The notes below the pieces were generated by a model, which saw only the letters and a program-made list of their open reading frames with translations, had not been told where the DNA came from and did no database searches. Positions 1-8,499 of a stretch of DNA of 64,000 nucleotides are shown piece by piece. How positions within the stretch are numbered: the first letter of the stretch is position 1; each line of letters starts with the position of its first letter. Made by a program: the position numbers and the translations under genes. Origin of the DNA: Streptomyces sp. CB02009 (GTDB lineage: Bacteria > Actinomycetota > Actinomycetes > Streptomycetales > Streptomycetaceae); NCBI RefSeq assembly GCF_001905825.1, contig NZ_LIVV01000001.1, positions 1,440,379 through 1,504,378 of the forward strand. Reading direction: 5' to 3'.

Positions 1-220
1 TCAGGACCGAGTCGTCCTCGGGGCGCGCTCCGGGCAGTCGGTAGCGGGCGGCGATCAGCGCGGCGTCGACGTCCCGGGTTCCGGTGGATATACACAGTGT
101 GTAGGCGAGGTCTTCCATGCGGATACGCACCTCGTGGCCCCCGTCCTCCGCGTTCAGCAGGCTCAGTGCCTCGTACTCCTCGACCAGCTTGCTCAGTACC
201 ACGGGATGGGCCATCAGCAC
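1..220 (-). CDS. DUF5133 family small protein, cut by left edge
   Basis: The reading frame opens at GTG 220 and runs off the left edge without a stop, giving at least 73 residues. A GGAGAG ribosome site lies just upstream of the GTG; an ATG at 214 is an alternative start. The N-terminus MLMAHPVVLSKLVEEY, the central DLAYTLCISTGTRDVD and the late GARPEDD are typical of the short DUF5133 proteins found in many copies in Streptomyces. The function of the family is unknown and no catalytic motif is visible. The protein should be soluble, with two or three helices. Family assignment is from memory of the conserved blocks. Confidence 0.75.
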   Translation of the reverse strand, partial: MLMAHPVVLSKLVEEYEALSLLNAEDGGHEVRIRMEDLAYTLCISTGTRDVDAALIAARYRLPGARPEDDSVL

Positions 221-389
221 AGTGATCTCTCCTCGCCGCCTGGGTGCCGGTTGCCCGGCTCGAAGCCGCGCCTACCCCGGTTTCCGGGGCGCATGCCGAC
301 CTCCGGCGGCGTGTCTCTGACACATCACGCACGGACAACCGAATAGTCGGCTGTCCGCGGAGCGCCGCAGTGCCCCCGGAAGGAATCTG

Positions 390-746
390 TCAGAAGGCCG
401 CAGCAGGCTTCGGGCTCGGGCCGTAGGCGTTCTGGTGCTGCTCGCCTTCGGCGGCGAGGAAGACGATCAGGATGATGCCGCCGACCACGGGTATCAGACC
501 GAAGAGGACCGACCAGCCGGAGCGGCCGGTGTCGTGCAGGCGGCGGACGGTCACGCCCAGGTGCGGCAGGAGCACGGCCAGGAAGTAGATCGGGTAGAGC
601 AGCGGGAAGGTGCCGATCGCGAGATCGACCGTCGCGACGATTACCACCGCGAGGATGTTGAACAGGAAGAACATCCAGTGTTCCTTGCGGCGCGCGCGGC
701 CGCTGAACACCACGTACTTCTTGAGAACTTCGAGATACCAGTTCAT
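390..746 (-). CDS. DUF805 family small membrane protein
   Basis: This 118-residue protein has the DUF805 layout. A polar N-terminus with SGRARRKEHW (residues 15-24) is followed by three hydrophobic segments at about 25-45, 47-65 and 77-98. The signature RRLHDTGRSGW sits at 68-78 between the second and third segments. DUF805 proteins are inner-membrane proteins of unknown function, about 110-150 aa long, so the length is normal. The ATG at 746 was chosen because it places the conserved MNWYLEVLKKYVVFSGR at the N-terminus; the frame stays open further upstream but without family-like sequence. It appears monocistronic. Confidence 0.85.
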   Translation of the reverse strand: MNWYLEVLKKYVVFSGRARRKEHWMFFLFNILAVVIVATVDLAIGTFPLLYPIYFLAVLLPHLGVTVRRLHDTGRSGWSVLFGLIPVVGGIILIVFLAAEGEQHQNAYGPSPKPAAAF

Positions 747-1198
747 TTGTCCCCCATCGACTAGGTGTGGCGAGCGGAAGCCCGTCCCCGCGCGACATTC
801 CTGCAGGTGCGGTACAGCGCTGCGAAGCGTAGGGAGCGCTCGAACGCGGTGGAGCAGTAACCAGCCAGGCAGGGACGGCAGTTTGGGACTCCGGGGTCGT
901 GCCGTCGCCTGCGACACCACTCATGTCTTCGAACGGCGCGATGTACGGAGTGAGGGACGCCGAACCCTGCACGAACATCGGTAGGAATGCGACGGCGCTT
1001 TGTCGGCAAAAACCCGTTCGTAGGAGGAGTGCGGCGGCACGTTTACCCGCGCACTCCACCTCCGGTTCGGCCGTCTGAACGGCTCGATCTGCTCGGCCTT
1101 GAGGGTCGGCTGACAGACAGTGGCGCCGTACAAGCGGCAGGTAGCGTGATCAGCCGAGAACATCGAGTCGCATCGGCGGGCTAGGGAAAGGGCGGCCT
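747..1198. other. Intergenic region with no recognised gene
   Basis: About 450 bases lie between the DUF805 gene (minus) and the next plus-strand gene, so the region should hold two divergent promoters. Short open frames occur on both strands, but their composition looks like random high-GC translation. No RNA gene, repeat or strong hairpin was recognised. Confidence 0.5.
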
Positions 1199-1588
1199 GT
1201 GTCGCACGGAATGGTGAGAGCGAGCGAGTTGGTGACCGAGTCCGAGGTCGAACTGCTGCGCCGTGCGCTCCTGGAATGGGGTGGCCCCGCACGCTGCAGT
1301 GATCAACTTGCCGTAGGCATGGGCTTCGCCGGCGAGCAGGATCTGCTCGACCAATGCCGAAGGCTCCGGAACGCACTCCGTGTGGACGCCCCCCTTGGCG
1401 CAGCAGACTGGGCACGGACACTTCTTGCTACAGAGATCGTCTTCGTCAGCGACCTCGCCGGCTCGGGTGTTGAATGGCAAACAACCACGGGGCGCGACGA
1501 CGAGGCGACGATCAGGGTGCTGCGGGTGATCCAGCGGAAACTGGCGCGGATCGTCAGCCCCTACTACGGAAGGCTACCGAGCGAGTAG
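1199..1588 (+). CDS. Conserved actinomycete hypothetical protein
   Basis: This is a 129-residue soluble protein of unknown function. The start is GTG 1199, with the purine-rich AGGGAAAGGG about 8 nt upstream; ATG 1211 (MVRASELV) is an alternative. The sequence is mostly helical and rich in Arg/Glu, with well conserved-looking blocks such as LVTESEVELLRRAL and VIQRKLARIVSPYYGR near the C-terminus. Similar proteins are common in Streptomyces, but I know of no assigned role. No signal peptide or membrane segment is visible. It converges on the FKBP gene downstream. Confidence 0.7.
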   Translation: MSHGMVRASELVTESEVELLRRALLEWGGPARCSDQLAVGMGFAGEQDLLDQCRRLRNALRVDAPLGAADWARTLLATEIVFVSDLAGSGVEWQTTTGRDDEATIRVLRVIQRKLARIVSPYYGRLPSE

Positions 1589-1659
1589 CGCACAGGGCCG
1601 CTCGGTCAGCTTCCACGCCCTCAGGTCGGAGTGGAAGGCGCGGGGAGTACAGAGATCGT

Positions 1660-2040
1660 TCAGGCCGTGACCGTCAGGAGGTCGACGACGAAGACGAGAG
1701 TCGAGCCGGCCGGGATCAGTGGTGACGGCGACTGCTTGCCGTAGCCGAGGCGCGGGGGAACGATGATCTCGCGCCGTCCGCCGACCCTCATTCCCCTGAT
1801 CCCCCGGTCCCAGCCCTTGATGACCCTTCCGCCGCCCACGGCGAATTTGAAGGGCTGTCCGCGGTCCCAGGAGGCGTCGAATTCCTTTCCGGACGCGAAG
1901 GTGACTCCGACGTAGTGAACCTGGACGACGTTGCCCGGCTTCGCCTCGGGGCCTTCCCCGACGACGAGGTCCCGGACGGTCAGCTCGGTGGGAGGAGCGC
2001 CTTCCGGAACGTCGATCCGGGGCTTCGTTGGTTCACTCAT
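1660..2040 (-). CDS. FKBP-type peptidyl-prolyl cis-trans isomerase
   Basis: This 126-residue protein is a single FKBP domain that should catalyse prolyl bond isomerisation in the cytoplasm; it has no signal peptide. The FKBP pocket residues are retained: Y43, F54 and D55 (KEFDASW), V73-I74 and W77 (GRVIKGWDRG), Y100 (PPRLGYGK) and F117. After an N-terminal extension of about 25 residues, the domain runs to the C-terminus, as usual for the small actinomycete FKBPs. ATG 2040 gives the expected MSEPTKPRIDVPEG start. Neighbours are unrelated, so it is probably monocistronic. Confidence 0.92.
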   Translation of the reverse strand: MSEPTKPRIDVPEGAPPTELTVRDLVVGEGPEAKPGNVVQVHYVGVTFASGKEFDASWDRGQPFKFAVGGGRVIKGWDRGIRGMRVGGRREIIVPPRLGYGKQSPSPLIPAGSTLVFVVDLLTVTA

Positions 2041-2281
2041 CGCGGCCTCGCTACTCTCCGCCGGAGGCCCTGGTACGGACCGGCCGGGCCGCATGGGCGC
2101 TCCACGCGGTGGATGGCCACGTTACCGAGAATGCCGGTCCCGTGGAGCACTGCGAATTCCACCGTGCACGGCTCTGAGCAGGCATTCCGTGCAGGCATTC
2201 CGCTCGATGGACCACTTCGCCCGTCCGCCCGTCCGGCGCCCATCGCCGACGGCGATGAACCACCGGCGAGCCGGCAGCTTG

Positions 2282-2851
2282 TCATCCCGTCGACGTGAGA
2301 TCAGCCCACAGGGCCACGGCATCGGGCGAGAGCGGTGGGATCCCCTCCTCCGGCGCGCTGTCGTCCTCGTCCCACCACACGCCCTGGCCCGGCGCCAGGA
2401 CGTGCGCGTTCTCGCCGGTCTGCCAGCTGCCGCTCAGGACGTAGAACACCCCGGCATGCCCCGACGGCGGCGCGACCCGACCCGCGACCCGCCGTACACG
2501 GGCACTCCAGTCCCCGCGCCGCACCATGATGTTCAGGACCCGGCAGCCGCCACCGGGGAGTTCGGCGGAGAGCGCGAGGTCACCCGAGAACGTGACCGGT
2601 TCGCCCGTGCGTGCCGGAAGCCGCTCGAACACTCCGGGAGAGGTCAGCAGGACACTGTCGCCCGCCAGCAGGGTGAGCGTCCGGTCGACTCCGCCGAACG
2701 CCGAGAACGGCCCCTCCCGGTCGATGTCGGCGACACTCGCGCGCCACCCGAAACTCTCGGCGCCAGCGGGCCGGGAGGCGATTTCCCTGGTCGCACCGCC
2801 GCCGTTCCGCCACCGGCCCGGCTTCAGTGTCTCGACATCGAAGTGGTGCAT
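2282..2851 (-). CDS. HutD family protein
   Basis: This 189-residue protein matches the HutD/Ves family, a bicupin-type fold often linked to histidine utilisation operons but of uncertain biochemical role. Family features seen are the N-terminal LKPGRWRNGGGATREIA block (about 9-25), the WRASVADIDREGPFSAFGG segment (about 37-55) and the FERLPARTGEPVTFSGD region in the middle. ATG 2851 is the natural start. No hut genes lie nearby, so a link to histidine catabolism is not supported by context. The protein lacks a signal peptide and membrane segments. Confidence 0.85.
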   Translation of the reverse strand: MHHFDVETLKPGRWRNGGGATREIASRPAGAESFGWRASVADIDREGPFSAFGGVDRTLTLLAGDSVLLTSPGVFERLPARTGEPVTFSGDLALSAELPGGGCRVLNIMVRRGDWSARVRRVAGRVAPPSGHAGVFYVLSGSWQTGENAHVLAPGQGVWWDEDDSAPEEGIPPLSPDAVALWADLTSTG

Positions 2852-2982
2852 GGGCGGGCTCCTGAGCTGCGTGCGGTGTGGGGGGCGAGCCGTTGGCGCC
2901 GGGGCCCGCCTACGCAGTGTATGCGGCCCTGCGGCGTCGACCGGCGCCCGAACTGGTGTTGCCTGGGTGGGGTGTACGCGTG

Positions 2983-3321
2983 TCAGAGATGGCTGTCGAG
3001 CAACTCCCGGAGCTCGACGGTGGTCGAGGGCCCGGTGCCGTGCGCCACCGGCTCGCCGTCCTTCAGCAGGACATAGGACGCGGCTCCGGTGATGTCGTAC
3101 CGCTCGGTTGCCGCCGGACAGCGTGTGATGTCGGTCCGGACGGCCGTGAGGCGGTCCGCGTACTCGTCGGCGATGACACCGACGACGAGGTCCATCGCCC
3201 GGCAGGGCTCGATGGCCTTGGGCCATGTCCCGGTGAAGTACGCGAGTACCGGGAGCGCGCTCATCCTGAGGATGAAGTCGAACTCCGCGTCCTCACGGGG
3301 CTGGTGAACCCGCTTCGCCAT
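2983..3321 (-). CDS. Thioredoxin-fold protein lacking the CxxC active site
   Basis: This 112-residue protein has thioredoxin proportions. The early beta-strand block LPVLAYFTGTWPKAIEP aligns with the thioredoxin segment that normally reads WAxWCGPCK. A later GAASYVLLKDGEPV matches the cis-proline strand region, although the position expected to be cis-proline is not obviously proline. The redox CxxC is absent; only isolated cysteines follow (PCRAM and TRCPA). It is therefore unlikely to be a classical dithiol oxidoreductase and may act as a binding or structural relative. ATG 3321 gives the start MAKRVHQPRED. Cytoplasmic, apparently monocistronic. Confidence 0.8.
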   Translation of the reverse strand: MAKRVHQPREDAEFDFILRMSALPVLAYFTGTWPKAIEPCRAMDLVVGVIADEYADRLTAVRTDITRCPAATERYDITGAASYVLLKDGEPVAHGTGPSTTVELRELLDSHL

Positions 3322-3500
3322 GGAAGCTCCTGACCTCGTGTTCCGTCGTTCCGCCTCCATCATCTCCCGCGAGATGCGAGGGGCCGACCAGGTCGCCGAG
3401 CCCCCACCGCTGGTCCCGGTCCCGGTCCCGATCCCGGTCCTGGGCATGCTCCCGGTCCCGGTTCCGACCTCGGCCGACCGGCTGCCGGTGGTGGTGAGGG

Positions 3501-3797
3501 TCAGGCAGCCGGGCGGCGGCGGGCGCGCAGCAGGCGGACACCCTTGAGGGCGTACGCGGCGGCGATGAGCGCGAAGCCGACGACGGCGAGCCGGAACCAG
3601 GACTCCGCCACCACGAGGCTCAGCAGAAGGCCGCCGGACGCGAGCAGGGCGCCGACGATGTCGAGGAGGTCCGCGGGCGCCGCGGAGCGCGCCGCCGGAT
3701 CGGTTCCGCGCATCCGGCGGACGGTGGGAACGAGGCCGAGGGCCTGGAGGACGATGATGCCGAGAAAGATCCACACGAACCAGTCGGGTATGTCCAC
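3501..3797 (-). CDS. Small two-to-three-span membrane protein, unknown function
   Basis: This 98-residue protein starts at GTG 3797 (MDIPDWFVWIFLGII) and has hydrophobic segments at about 5-24, 45-63 and 68-85, ending in a basic tail (RLLRARRRPAA). The pattern suggests a small integral membrane protein with an Arg-rich cytoplasmic end. I do not recognise a family. The ribosome site is weak, so the start is moderately certain. It ends about 180 nt before the thioredoxin-fold gene on the same strand. Confidence 0.6.
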   Translation of the reverse strand: MDIPDWFVWIFLGIIVLQALGLVPTVRRMRGTDPAARSAAPADLLDIVGALLASGGLLLSLVVAESWFRLAVVGFALIAAAYALKGVRLLRARRRPAA

Positions 3798-3926
3798 GGT
3801 GGCACGCTAACGTCGGTTCCTTACGGCTCCTGAGATTCCAGGTGAACAGAAGGGGTCGGCGTCGGTGGCGGACGAGTGCGACGCTTCCTCTGCCGCGCCG
3901 GGCCGCCAGCCGCTACCGTGGTCCTC

Positions 3927-4148
3927 ATGGCGCGGGAAATCAGGATCGAGATCAGCGACGAGGCGTACGAGGCGCTGGAGCGTGTCGCAGCCGAGAAGCA
4001 CGTGCCCGCCGAGGACTACGCGGGCCGGGTGCTGGACGCCGACCTGACCCGCGCGCGCTTCGTCGAGGGGGCCCGGTCCTTCGTCGTCCAGCACGGCCAG
4101 GCCTTCGCGAAGCACTTCGGTCGCCCCGCCGGCGCCGACGCGGCCTGA
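3927..4148 (+). CDS. Probable antitoxin of a Doc-like toxin-antitoxin pair
   Basis: This is a 73-residue acidic protein with an N-terminal strand-helix pattern (MAREIRIEISDEAYEALERVAAEKH) like a ribbon-helix-helix DNA-binding antitoxin. The gene ends 13 nt before the Doc-like gene, so the two are probably co-transcribed; such pairs are common in Streptomyces. By analogy with other type II systems it should bind the partner protein and repress its own promoter, but this is inference. ATG 3927 was chosen because upstream codons lack family-like sequence. Confidence 0.65.
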   Translation: MAREIRIEISDEAYEALERVAAEKHVPAEDYAGRVLDADLTRARFVEGARSFVVQHGQAFAKHFGRPAGADAA

Positions 4149-4161
4149 GTCCGGACTCCGC

Positions 4162-4533
4162 GTGATTCTCACGGTCGATCTCTCCTGGCTGCTCGACGTG
4201 GCCCAGCAGGAGATCCCCGGCGACCCGGAGATCGCCGACTGGGGCTCGCTCGAAGCCGCCCGCGCGCGCCACGCCTTCCGCGTCATGGACGTACCGGTCT
4301 ACGAGCGCCCGCACCACCGTGCGGCCGCACTGCTGGAACAGCTCGTCCGCGTCCCGGCCCTGGAGCACTCCAACGAGCTGTACGGCATCGTCGTCGCGGC
4401 CGCCTACCTCCATGCCTGCGGGTATCCGGTCGAGGTGACGGCGGAGGCGGCGATCGACCTCGTCGAGCGGGTGGCCGAAGGGCGGATCGACGTCCGGCAG
4501 GTTGCCGCCGTCCTCAAGGAATGGGTGCGCTGA
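4162..4533 (+). CDS. Doc-like (Fic-fold) toxin component with degenerate active site
   Basis: This 123-residue protein resembles the short Fic/Doc toxins of Streptomyces. The helix block ALEHSNELYGIVVAAAYLHA corresponds to the Doc region around HxFxxANKR. In my alignment the catalytic His falls on Pro and the Lys-Arg pair on Glu-Leu, so kinase/AMP-transferase chemistry is doubtful. The C-terminal helices (AIDLVERVAEGRIDVRQVA) fit the Doc C-terminus. The start is GTG 4162. It follows the putative antitoxin by 13 nt. It may act through binding only, or represent a divergent subgroup. Confidence 0.65.
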   Translation: MILTVDLSWLLDVAQQEIPGDPEIADWGSLEAARARHAFRVMDVPVYERPHHRAAALLEQLVRVPALEHSNELYGIVVAAAYLHACGYPVEVTAEAAIDLVERVAEGRIDVRQVAAVLKEWVR

Positions 4534-4722
4534 CCGAGCCCTCGACGGGCAGGAACCGGACCGGTCCGGCCCGGTTCTCCTCGGTCGCCTCGGGAAGTCG
4601 GTCGCCTCAGGAAGGACGATCCGCCTCGGGAGGGACGACGCGCATCCTTCCGGGGCCGGCGCGATCCCGGAGGTCCGCCTCGGCCGCGATCCGTCGCCCC
4701 TCCACCCGGTTCTCGTCTTGCG

Positions 4723-6801
4723 TCACGATCCACCCGGGTTCATCTCCTCCTCTCCCCAGCCCCGCAGTTCACCCGAACCCGAACCAGGCACCGTGCCGGT
4801 GAGACGGACGCTCCCGGTCGTGTTCGCCCTGACCGCCAGTACCGGTCCCCGTACGGTGGCGGAGACGGGGCCACGGGCCGTGATCGCGGTCACCGCGCGG
4901 CTGCCGGCGGCGAGGTAGTAGCGGGCTCCGGACGGTGCCGTCCAGTACGTGCCCGCCAACAGGTGCTGGCCGAAGCGGCTGCACGCCGCCGTGTCCTCGG
5001 GCTCCGGGCCCGGCACCGTTACCGGTCGGCTCCGTGCGTCCGGCCCCTCCCACGCCACCGCCACGCGACCGCGGCCGTCCCAGCTCTCCGCGCGCGTGCA
5101 CGTCCAGATGGCGCGTCCGGCCCGCTCCGGGAGGGTCTGTTGGGCGAACTCCCATCGGTTCACGGCGCGTACCCCGGTGCCGCGCAGCTCCTGCAGCGCG
5201 CAGGCCGAACGGGCCCAGGCGGCGAGGCCCGCCGCCGACGTCGCCTCGCGCGGCTGGCGCGCCGGGGCGCCGGTCCCCGGCGCGGGGGTCCAGGTCAGGT
5301 GCGTGGGGCTGAGCTCCCCGAGGTCCGCGAGGAGGAACGAATGGTCCTCGACGATCCGGGTGGAGGAGCGCACCTGCAGCGCGGGAACGCGGCCGCAGTC
5401 GTTCGGCGCCTGCGGTACGGGGTCGGTGACGCCGAACTCGGACGCGGCCAGCCGCTGGGCGGGCACGTCGGGCCGCCGGAGGTCGCGCACCGCGCTCTCG
5501 TCGATCCAGGGGGCGAGCAGGAACCGTACGCCGCGCGGCGTACGGCTCAGCGCCACAGCGGCGCCGGTGGTCACGTCCGCGTCGTCGGCCCGGGCCAGTT
5601 CGACCGCCGGCTCGCCGACCGCCGGATCGCCGACTGCCGCGTCGCCGACCGCCGCCTCGCCCCGGTCGCTGAGCGGCTCGGCGTATCGGATGATCCGTTC
5701 GCCGTCGTGCAGGAGGACGACGGCGGAGCCGTCGACCGGGCCGGCGAAGAGCAGTCGGGCCGGTGCGGCGGGCGGGGATGCCGGAGTGTCCGGCGTGACC
5801 GTCAGCCGGACGCCGGTGCGGTCGCCGGAACGGTCACCGGTCACCTGCGCCCACGCGGTGAGGGCGCGGGTCAGCAGGGCCGTGTCGCCGGTCCCGGCCC
5901 CCCGGGCGGGCCACTGGGTGAGGTCGACACGGGCGGTGTCGGACCATCGGTCGGCGGGGGTACGCAGCAGGAGTCCGGGGTCGGCCGCACGGGCGGACGC
6001 GGCGGCGAGGGCCGTGGCGGGCGACGACGGCGCGGGTCGCGCGGGCGCCTCGGGCCGCAGCGCGAGCACGGCGGTCGTGGACGCGGCGAGCAGTACGGCG
6101 GCGGCGAGGGCCGTGAGCCGCGTGCGGTGGCGGCGGCGCAGCAGATCCGTCGGCCGCGCCTGCACCGTGCAGGGGTCGAACTCCGCTCCGTGCAGGAGCG
6201 ATTCGGCATCGCGGCCGACCGTCGAGCGGATGCGTTCGGCAACGCGGAGCACCTCTTCCGGCGCGGACACGCCCGCCGCTGCGAGGAGGAGGGCGGAGGA
6301 CTGCGCGGTGAGTCCTTCGAGGACGCGCAGGGCGAAGGCGGCCCGTACCTCCGGGGTCACCGTGGCCAAGGTGGATTCCAGCACCAGCTCGTCGTCGCCG
6401 CCGGCCCCGGGGAAGAGCCGCAGTCCCAGGACGGTGGGGAACGGGGTCCGCCCGAGGGACCACCGGGGCCGGCCGGCCGCCCGCAGCGCGGCGGACACGA
6501 CGTGCTGCCGCAGCCAGGCGAGGACCGGTCCCGGCTCGCCGCGCTGCGCGGGAACCGTCGGCCCGGCCGCCGCGTCGGCGGGGCGGGAAGGCGCGGCCGA
6601 AGAGAGCGACTTCTGCACGAGCGCGTGCGCGGCGAGCACACGGCGGTGTCTGCCGAGAGCGGGCGGAAGGATCAGGTGGGCGAGCCGGACGAGCCGTGGA
6701 TAGTGCTCGACGAGCGCCGCCTCGGCTTCGTTCCGGCCGGGGCGCTGCGACGCGTGGGCGTGCGGTATGTCGGTGCTCGGGAAGGTGTCGTGGGACTGCA
6801 T
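4723..6801 (-). CDS. Large single-span membrane protein with sigma-factor-like N-terminal part
   Basis: From ATG 6801 this is a 692-residue protein; GTG 6822 would add seven residues. The N-terminal 220 residues resemble an ECF sigma-like arrangement. There is a helical EAALVEHYPRLVRLAHLIL block near residue 26 and a region-4-like TPEVRAAFALRVLEGLTAQ at about 149-167. A single membrane segment follows an Arg-rich stretch at about 229-247 (LTALAAAVLLAASTTAVLAL). The remaining 440 residues lie outside the membrane if the N-terminus is cytoplasmic, and are rich in Ala, Arg and Pro. I know similar proteins in Streptomyces only as hypotheticals. It may be a membrane-tethered regulator or a signalling scaffold. 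Confidence 0.75.
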   Translation of the reverse strand: MQSHDTFPSTDIPHAHASQRPGRNEAEAALVEHYPRLVRLAHLILPPALGRHRRVLAAHALVQKSLSSAAPSRPADAAAGPTVPAQRGEPGPVLAWLRQHVVSAALRAAGRPRWSLGRTPFPTVLGLRLFPGAGGDDELVLESTLATVTPEVRAAFALRVLEGLTAQSSALLLAAAGVSAPEEVLRVAERIRSTVGRDAESLLHGAEFDPCTVQARPTDLLRRRHRTRLTALAAAVLLAASTTAVLALRPEAPARPAPSSPATALAAASARAADPGLLLRTPADRWSDTARVDLTQWPARGAGTGDTALLTRALTAWAQVTGDRSGDRTGVRLTVTPDTPASPPAAPARLLFAGPVDGSAVVLLHDGERIIRYAEPLSDRGEAAVGDAAVGDPAVGEPAVELARADDADVTTGAAVALSRTPRGVRFLLAPWIDESAVRDLRRPDVPAQRLAASEFGVTDPVPQAPNDCGRVPALQVRSSTRIVEDHSFLLADLGELSPTHLTWTPAPGTGAPARQPREATSAAGLAAWARSACALQELRGTGVRAVNRWEFAQQTLPERAGRAIWTCTRAESWDGRGRVAVAWEGPDARSRPVTVPGPEPEDTAACSRFGQHLLAGTYWTAPSGARYYLAAGSRAVTAITARGPVSATVRGPVLAVRANTTGSVRLTGTVPGSGSGELRGWGEEEMNPGGS

Positions 6802-7006
6802 GCCTATGCAAACGAGAGGCACGCGGAGCGGTCACCTCGGACGCGTGCTCTGGAGGTCCCCCGGACCGGGCCTTGCGCTCGCATCGTTCGTGCAGCGCCT
6901 GGTGCCCGCGTCCGCCCGAGTACTCCCGCGCCCCGCCCCCGACGTCTCCTGCCGGTCCCGCGCCCCCCCCGCAGGTTCCGTCCCCGGCCGTGCCGTCCCG
7001 CCGGTC

Positions 7007-7687
7007 TCAAGGCCCTGGCTGAGTCCTCGGCAGCAGCGCGGCGGTGAGTGCGGCGGTACGGCGGTGCCAGGCGGCGGCGCCGCGGAGCATCGCGTGCCCT
7101 CCGGTCGGCATCGGGATTCCGACCGCGTCGGCGCCCGCCGCCCGGGCCCTGCGCACGAAGTCCCAGGACTCCCGGGCCGAGGTGATCCGGTCGGCCTCGT
7201 CGTGCAGGACGTGGATCGCGCGGCCCGCGAGGTGCTCGACGGGTTCGCCCGGTGGACACCAGGGCGCCAGGGCCACCACACCGCGCACCATCGGGTCGCC
7301 GGCGGCGCTGAGCGCGGCGCGGCCGCCCATCGAGTGGCCCACGAGGACGACGGGGATCTGCCCGGCCCGCTCCCGCAGCCGCACGAGAGCCGCCGCCGCG
7401 TCCAGGGCCGCGTCGCGGCGGGAGCCGTTCCAGCCCCGGTGCCGGTAGCGGACCTCCGCGACGAGTACGTCCCGGTCGGCGAGCGCACGGGCGACGGCGG
7501 TCGCGAACGGGCGCATGCGCAGGGCGGGTAGGTTGACGAGCGGCGGCGGCCCGAGGCCCTCGGAGCGGCCCCCGTGCAGCAGGAGCACGGCCGCGGCGGG
7601 AACGGCCGGCGCGCTGCGCACGATGAGCCTGTCTGCTTCGCCGCGCCAGGTCGCCACCCGATCCCTCCGGGCCGCGTCGGGTGTCAT
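7007..7687 (-). CDS. Alpha/beta hydrolase (dienelactone-hydrolase-like)
   Basis: This 226-residue protein is an alpha/beta hydrolase. It has the oxyanion HGG motif near residue 38 (AVLLLHGGRSEG), the nucleophile elbow VGHSMGG with Ser near 120, an aspartate in the HDEADR region and a C-terminal GGHAM histidine. The substrate cannot be read from sequence. ATG 7687 overlaps the stop of the DUF1295 gene by 4 nt, making it the last gene of the five-gene operon headed by the FAD oxidoreductase. The overlap argues for a role in the same lipid-related process, by inference. Confidence 0.85.
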   Translation of the reverse strand: MTPDAARRDRVATWRGEADRLIVRSAPAVPAAAVLLLHGGRSEGLGPPPLVNLPALRMRPFATAVARALADRDVLVAEVRYRHRGWNGSRRDAALDAAAALVRLRERAGQIPVVLVGHSMGGRAALSAAGDPMVRGVVALAPWCPPGEPVEHLAGRAIHVLHDEADRITSARESWDFVRRARAAGADAVGIPMPTGGHAMLRGAAAWHRRTAALTAALLPRTQPGP

Positions 7688-8499
7688 CGGGCTTCGGTCC
7701 GCTGTGCGGGTCGGCGGGGCGGGCGCGGCAGGAAGCCGCTCGTACGGGCGACGTAGTCCGCGTATCCGGGACGCTGCGCCATGTGGGCCTCCAGGAGCCG
7801 CTTGCCGCTGCCCCAGATCAGCAGCCCGCTCATCACCAGGGGTGACACCAGGGCGAGGAGCGCGGTCCGCCAGTCCGCGCACGCGGTCAGGTAGAGGCCC
7901 CACCAGACCAGGAAGTCGCCGAAGTAGTTGGGGTGCCGGGTCCAGCTCCAGAGTCCCCGGTCCATGATCCGTCCCCGGTTCGCCGGGTCGGACTTGAAGC
8001 GGGCGAGCTGGTGGTCCCCGACCGCCTCGAAGGTGAGGCCCGCGGCCCACAGGACGAGGCCGAGCACGAGCAGCGGGTCCGGTCCGTCGGGCAGGTAGGC
8101 CGCCACCTGGACGGGCAGGGAGACGAGCCAGACGAGGCCCCCCTGGAGGAGGTAGACGGTGCGCAGCGCGTAGAGCGCCGGATGGCCGGGGGCCCGGGCG
8201 AGCATCTTCGCGTAGCGGGGGTCTTCGCCGTGGCCACGGCCCCGGCGGGCGATGTGGAAGGCGAGCCGCAACCCCCACACGCACGTCGCGAGGGTGACGG
8301 CGAGCCTCCGCCCGTCGTCCCCGTACCCGGCGGAGAGCGCCCAGGTGACGACGGCGACGGCGGCGAACGCGATCCCCCAGGCGACGTCGACGATCCGGTG
8401 GAGGCCCTTCACCGAGGCGATCGCGAAGGTCACCAGCATGACGGCGAGGGCCGCCCCGGCCGACGCGGCCAGGTTGACCGCCAGCGCGGACGCGTTCAC
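7684..8499 (-). CDS. DUF1295 membrane protein (steroid 5-alpha-reductase-like)
   Basis: This 271-residue integral membrane protein has about seven hydrophobic segments. It carries the C-terminal signature of DUF1295 and isoprenylcysteine methyltransferase-like proteins: RGLWSWTRHPNYFGDFLVWW, then KRLLEAHMAQRPGYADYVAR. Members are proposed lipid reductases or methyltransferases. It is the counterpart of M. tuberculosis Rv0446c by family and by position after the UfaA-type gene. The start is GTG 8499, overlapping the upstream stop by 4 nt, and its own stop overlaps the hydrolase start. It probably acts on the fatty acyl product made by its operon partners. Confidence 0.88.
   Translation of the reverse strand: MNASALAVNLAASAGAALAVMLVTFAIASVKGLHRIVDVAWGIAFAAVAVVTWALSAGYGDDGRRLAVTLATCVWGLRLAFHIARRGRGHGEDPRYAKMLARAPGHPALYALRTVYLLQGGLVWLVSLPVQVAAYLPDGPDPLLVLGLVLWAAGLTFEAVGDHQLARFKSDPANRGRIMDRGLWSWTRHPNYFGDFLVWWGLYLTACADWRTALLALVSPLVMSGLLIWGSGKRLLEAHMAQRPGYADYVARTSGFLPRPPRRPAQRTEAR

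Noticed and set aside
4949..7047. Long plus-strand open frames opposite the sigma-like membrane protein gene
   Set aside because: They are shadows of a high-GC gene: the product is Arg/Gly/Ala-rich without recognisable motifs, while the minus-strand frame has a membrane helix and conserved-looking blocks.
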